Assembly: GCA_029204225.1 (NCBI GenBank)
Contig: CM055113.1
Span: 8,112,852-8,176,851 of the forward strand
Length of the DNA: 64,000 nucleotides
Direction of reading: 5' to 3'
Source of the DNA: Diphasiastrum complanatum
Taxonomy: Eukaryota; Streptophyta; Lycopodiopsida; Lycopodiales; Lycopodiaceae
The position numbers and the translations under genes are program-made. The notes beneath the pieces were generated by a model, which was not told the DNA's origin, searched no databases, and worked only from the letters and a program-made list of their open reading frames with translations. Each line of letters starts with the position of its first letter. The first letter of the stretch is position 1. This document shows, one piece after another, positions 61,506 to 64,000 of this stretch.

Positions 61506-61794
61506 GACCCAAAGAGAACCATGTATAACTATGAAATGAGATAGAAGAGAGAGAGATCTCTTCTTCCCACAAATTACATCTTTTTATAACAGGTCCAAAC
61601 CTAATTTCAAACTTTGGTTTCCCTCCATAATGAAAAACTCTACTATTATTGTGATTAGATTTAATGTCTTTACTACTCAAATTGAATCTACCAAAAACTC
61701 ATGTTCTACACTTTTCCACACTTTCCAGAAGTGTTTATTCAAATGCTTTTAGACTAATAATTCTAAAAAGTTAAACTAGTTGAAATCTTTCACA
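61503..61794 (-). repeat. P-type LTR fragment
   Basis: It matches 52323-52645, from GATGACCCAAAGAGAACCATG to GAAATCTTTCACA. It is joined to a gag start at its left. Confidence 0.85.
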
Positions 61795-62407
61795 TTTATG
61801 CACATGGTATAAAAGTAGGTTGCAGGCCAAAGTTAGTGGTTTTTCCAAATGTAAAGGTGGATTTGAGAGCATCATAAGTTCTATGTGGATTTAGAGGTGT
61901 TTCTAGATCAAATCTTGCATTTTCAAGTATAGAAACTGGATCTTTGTGATCCGAGCATCATATTAGAACAAATCACTTGGAGGAGGCCAATTTTTGAAAC
62001 CACTTATTGGAATGTGGAGACAAAAATTGCTCAGGACTTTGGATGCTATATTCTTCTAGATGACATATCAAGATTCTAGCTTTTGCATATAGATTTTGCT
62101 AGATTCAATATTTTGCATTTTTGGAAGAACCCTAAATTTGATAGGATCTCTTGATTTTAAGCTGCTAGACTTTTCCAAGAGTGTGTTTCAATTTTAGGTG
62201 TTGGCAAAAGTTCATCATATTGTGTTTAGATCTATTGTGATCAAGAAATCAACATTCTATGTGCTAGGATTTGCTAGAGAAAGAGAAAAGGAGAGGCTAG
62301 ATTGTTTCCAAATCTTTGTGATTTCTTCTTAAGTTTCATTTGTTGATTTTCAAGAGAGTGATAAGTGCATTGGAACATGTTCAAAGAGAATATTAAATCA
62401 TTGCAAC

Positions 62408-62883
62408 ATGGCAACCTCAAGTGGCTTCATGTTGGAAGACAATGATAGGCTTACCTCAACAGATTATTCAACATGGAAGGTGAGGATGGACTCTTTGCTT
62501 GAGATGAATGATTTGATGGATATTGTTGTAGGTGTGGAGGATAGACCTCTGGAATCTCAAGAACAATTGAGGTATGACAAGAGGGCAAAGAAAGCTTTAC
62601 ATGTGATCAAGATGAATGCTACTAATGAACTTTTCAAAGTGATGAATTAGCGTGCATTAGTGAAAGCATTAAGGATGTGGAGCTTGTTCAAGTTGTTCTT
62701 AATGACTTGTTGGATGATCATGCTAATTTGGTGCAAAGTTTTGCTATTAAAAAGACATTGCCAAGTATGGAGGATTTGCAAGAAATCTTGGTGAATGAGG
62801 AGTTTAGGCTTCTCTCAAGAGGAGGATCTATTTCTACATCTCAAGTTGGAGAGGAGGAAGCAATGTTTATCAAAGGCAAGTTC
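62408..62883 (+). pseudogene. G-family gag with internal deletion
   Basis: It starts MATSSGFMLEDNDRLTSTDY at 62408 and is close to Copia G gag. Around 62640 about 70 codons are missing: NELFK joins out of frame to the SDELACISESIKDVELVQ region, which reads on to 62883, where LTR R begins. About 450 bp upstream (61795-62260) is leader or LTR-like sequence without other features. Confidence 0.88.
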
Positions 62884-63433
<550 letters not shown>

Positions 63434-63594
63434 TAGTATCAAAGTTACCGGATCTGTAGCAAGCTTGTTTGTTGGCGCTCTACCAGAAGAGGAGCTTCTC
63501 TGTTTTTTGTTGTGAAATTTCAGCATCTTGCTGATCTTTTCAAGTGGAGTTTGGATCAGCTTTTTCTTCTCTTTTCAGGTTGAAGGAGGGTGGC

Positions 63595-64000
63595 TGTAGC
63601 GCAGGCATCCCAAAGGGAGCCGGGAACCACGACTTAGCTTCCCAGCCTTCAACTATTGCCACCCAAACCCACTTGACATACAAGCAGCCAACTTGCCAAC
63701 AATGATCAGACTTAACCAACTTGAAATTCCGAAAACCAACATTGAGATCCAACCTGGCGCCATGCCAGATCGGGGGTCCCGATGTGGATGACTTCCCTCC
63801 AAGCAAGCCGCCCGACATACATCAAACTTAACCAACTCGAAGCTTCATTACAAACGAGTAACATCCATTCCAAGCAAGCGGTCTGACTTACATCAGACTT
63901 AACCAACTGAAAGCTTCGTCACGAGTGCTGGAAGCCAAACTGGCACCACGCCAGACTGGACAGCCATAAACATGTAACTTCCACCCAAGCAAGCCATCCA
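63595..64000 (-). repeat. K LTR, third copy, running off the window
   Basis: It begins TGTAGCGCAGGCATCCC, the reverse complement of the end of the K LTRs, and matches 41451 back to about 41046. Whether it is a solo LTR or part of a whole K element cannot be told from this window. Confidence 0.92.

Overview
The window is a stretch of repeat-dense eukaryotic nuclear DNA, almost certainly from a land plant with a large genome. The grounds are tier upon tier of Ty1/copia LTR retrotransposons whose primer-binding sites match plant initiator tRNA-Met (TGGTATCAGAGCC), long perfect (GA)n/(CT)n arrays, a small MITE family and a Penelope-like reverse transcriptase. I see no complete host gene, no rRNA or tRNA gene, and no CRISPR or bacterial feature. 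The Penelope-like sequence hints at a non-flowering lineage, but that is inference.

Layout, left to right. 551-6422 is a full-length, TSD-bounded but broken Copia element on the minus strand (A). 6423-9832 is AT-rich relic DNA with small pieces of retroelement coding. 9833-13037 is a decayed minus-strand Copia (B), split by a 364-bp MITE in its integrase and cut in gag by a Penelope-like reverse transcriptase pseudogene (13038-15507, plus strand) that ends at a striking hairpin. 15586-27160 holds CT/GA microsatellites, two diverged inverted copies of a promoter-like repeat (E, about 15.8-17.4 kb and 24.9-26.8 kb), a Copia gag remnant with its 5' LTR (D, 19.4-21.5 kb) and unassigned DNA. 27595-36208 is Copia F with the young, intact Copia G (29438-35298) nested in its gag. 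G has a single 1316-codon gag-pol frame, LTRs differing at about one base in 653, and a GTCAA target duplication.

36210-46101 is a composite: the F 5' LTR with a degenerate repeat array, an H-family 3' LTR next to a non-Copia reading frame, another LTR, and Copia L split by the GC-rich non-autonomous element K (40207-45285, two 1245-bp LTRs, CTCGG target duplication). K has no gag-pol but carries a repeated stem-loop motif just after its primer-binding site. 46102-50966 is Copia M with a solo LTR (N, 47542-48350, TTCAC duplication) inside pol. 52047-55486 is Copia P, a decayed relative of G, interrupted by an H-family element reading the other way (55487-57662). 57663-64000 is a mosaic of truncated elements: the start of an M-type LTR, a gutted A-like element J, a second MITE copy, a 316-bp TG..CA insertion in a gag relic, two gag starts of the G family, LTR R with a CT array, and a third K LTR running off the end.

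Nothing here works as a host pathway. The biology is successive insertion, internal deletion and recombination of retroelements. G is the only element that could still supply proteins to itself or relatives. K is built like a parasite of another element's proteins. Exact boundaries of decayed pieces are approximate because they were read by eye.
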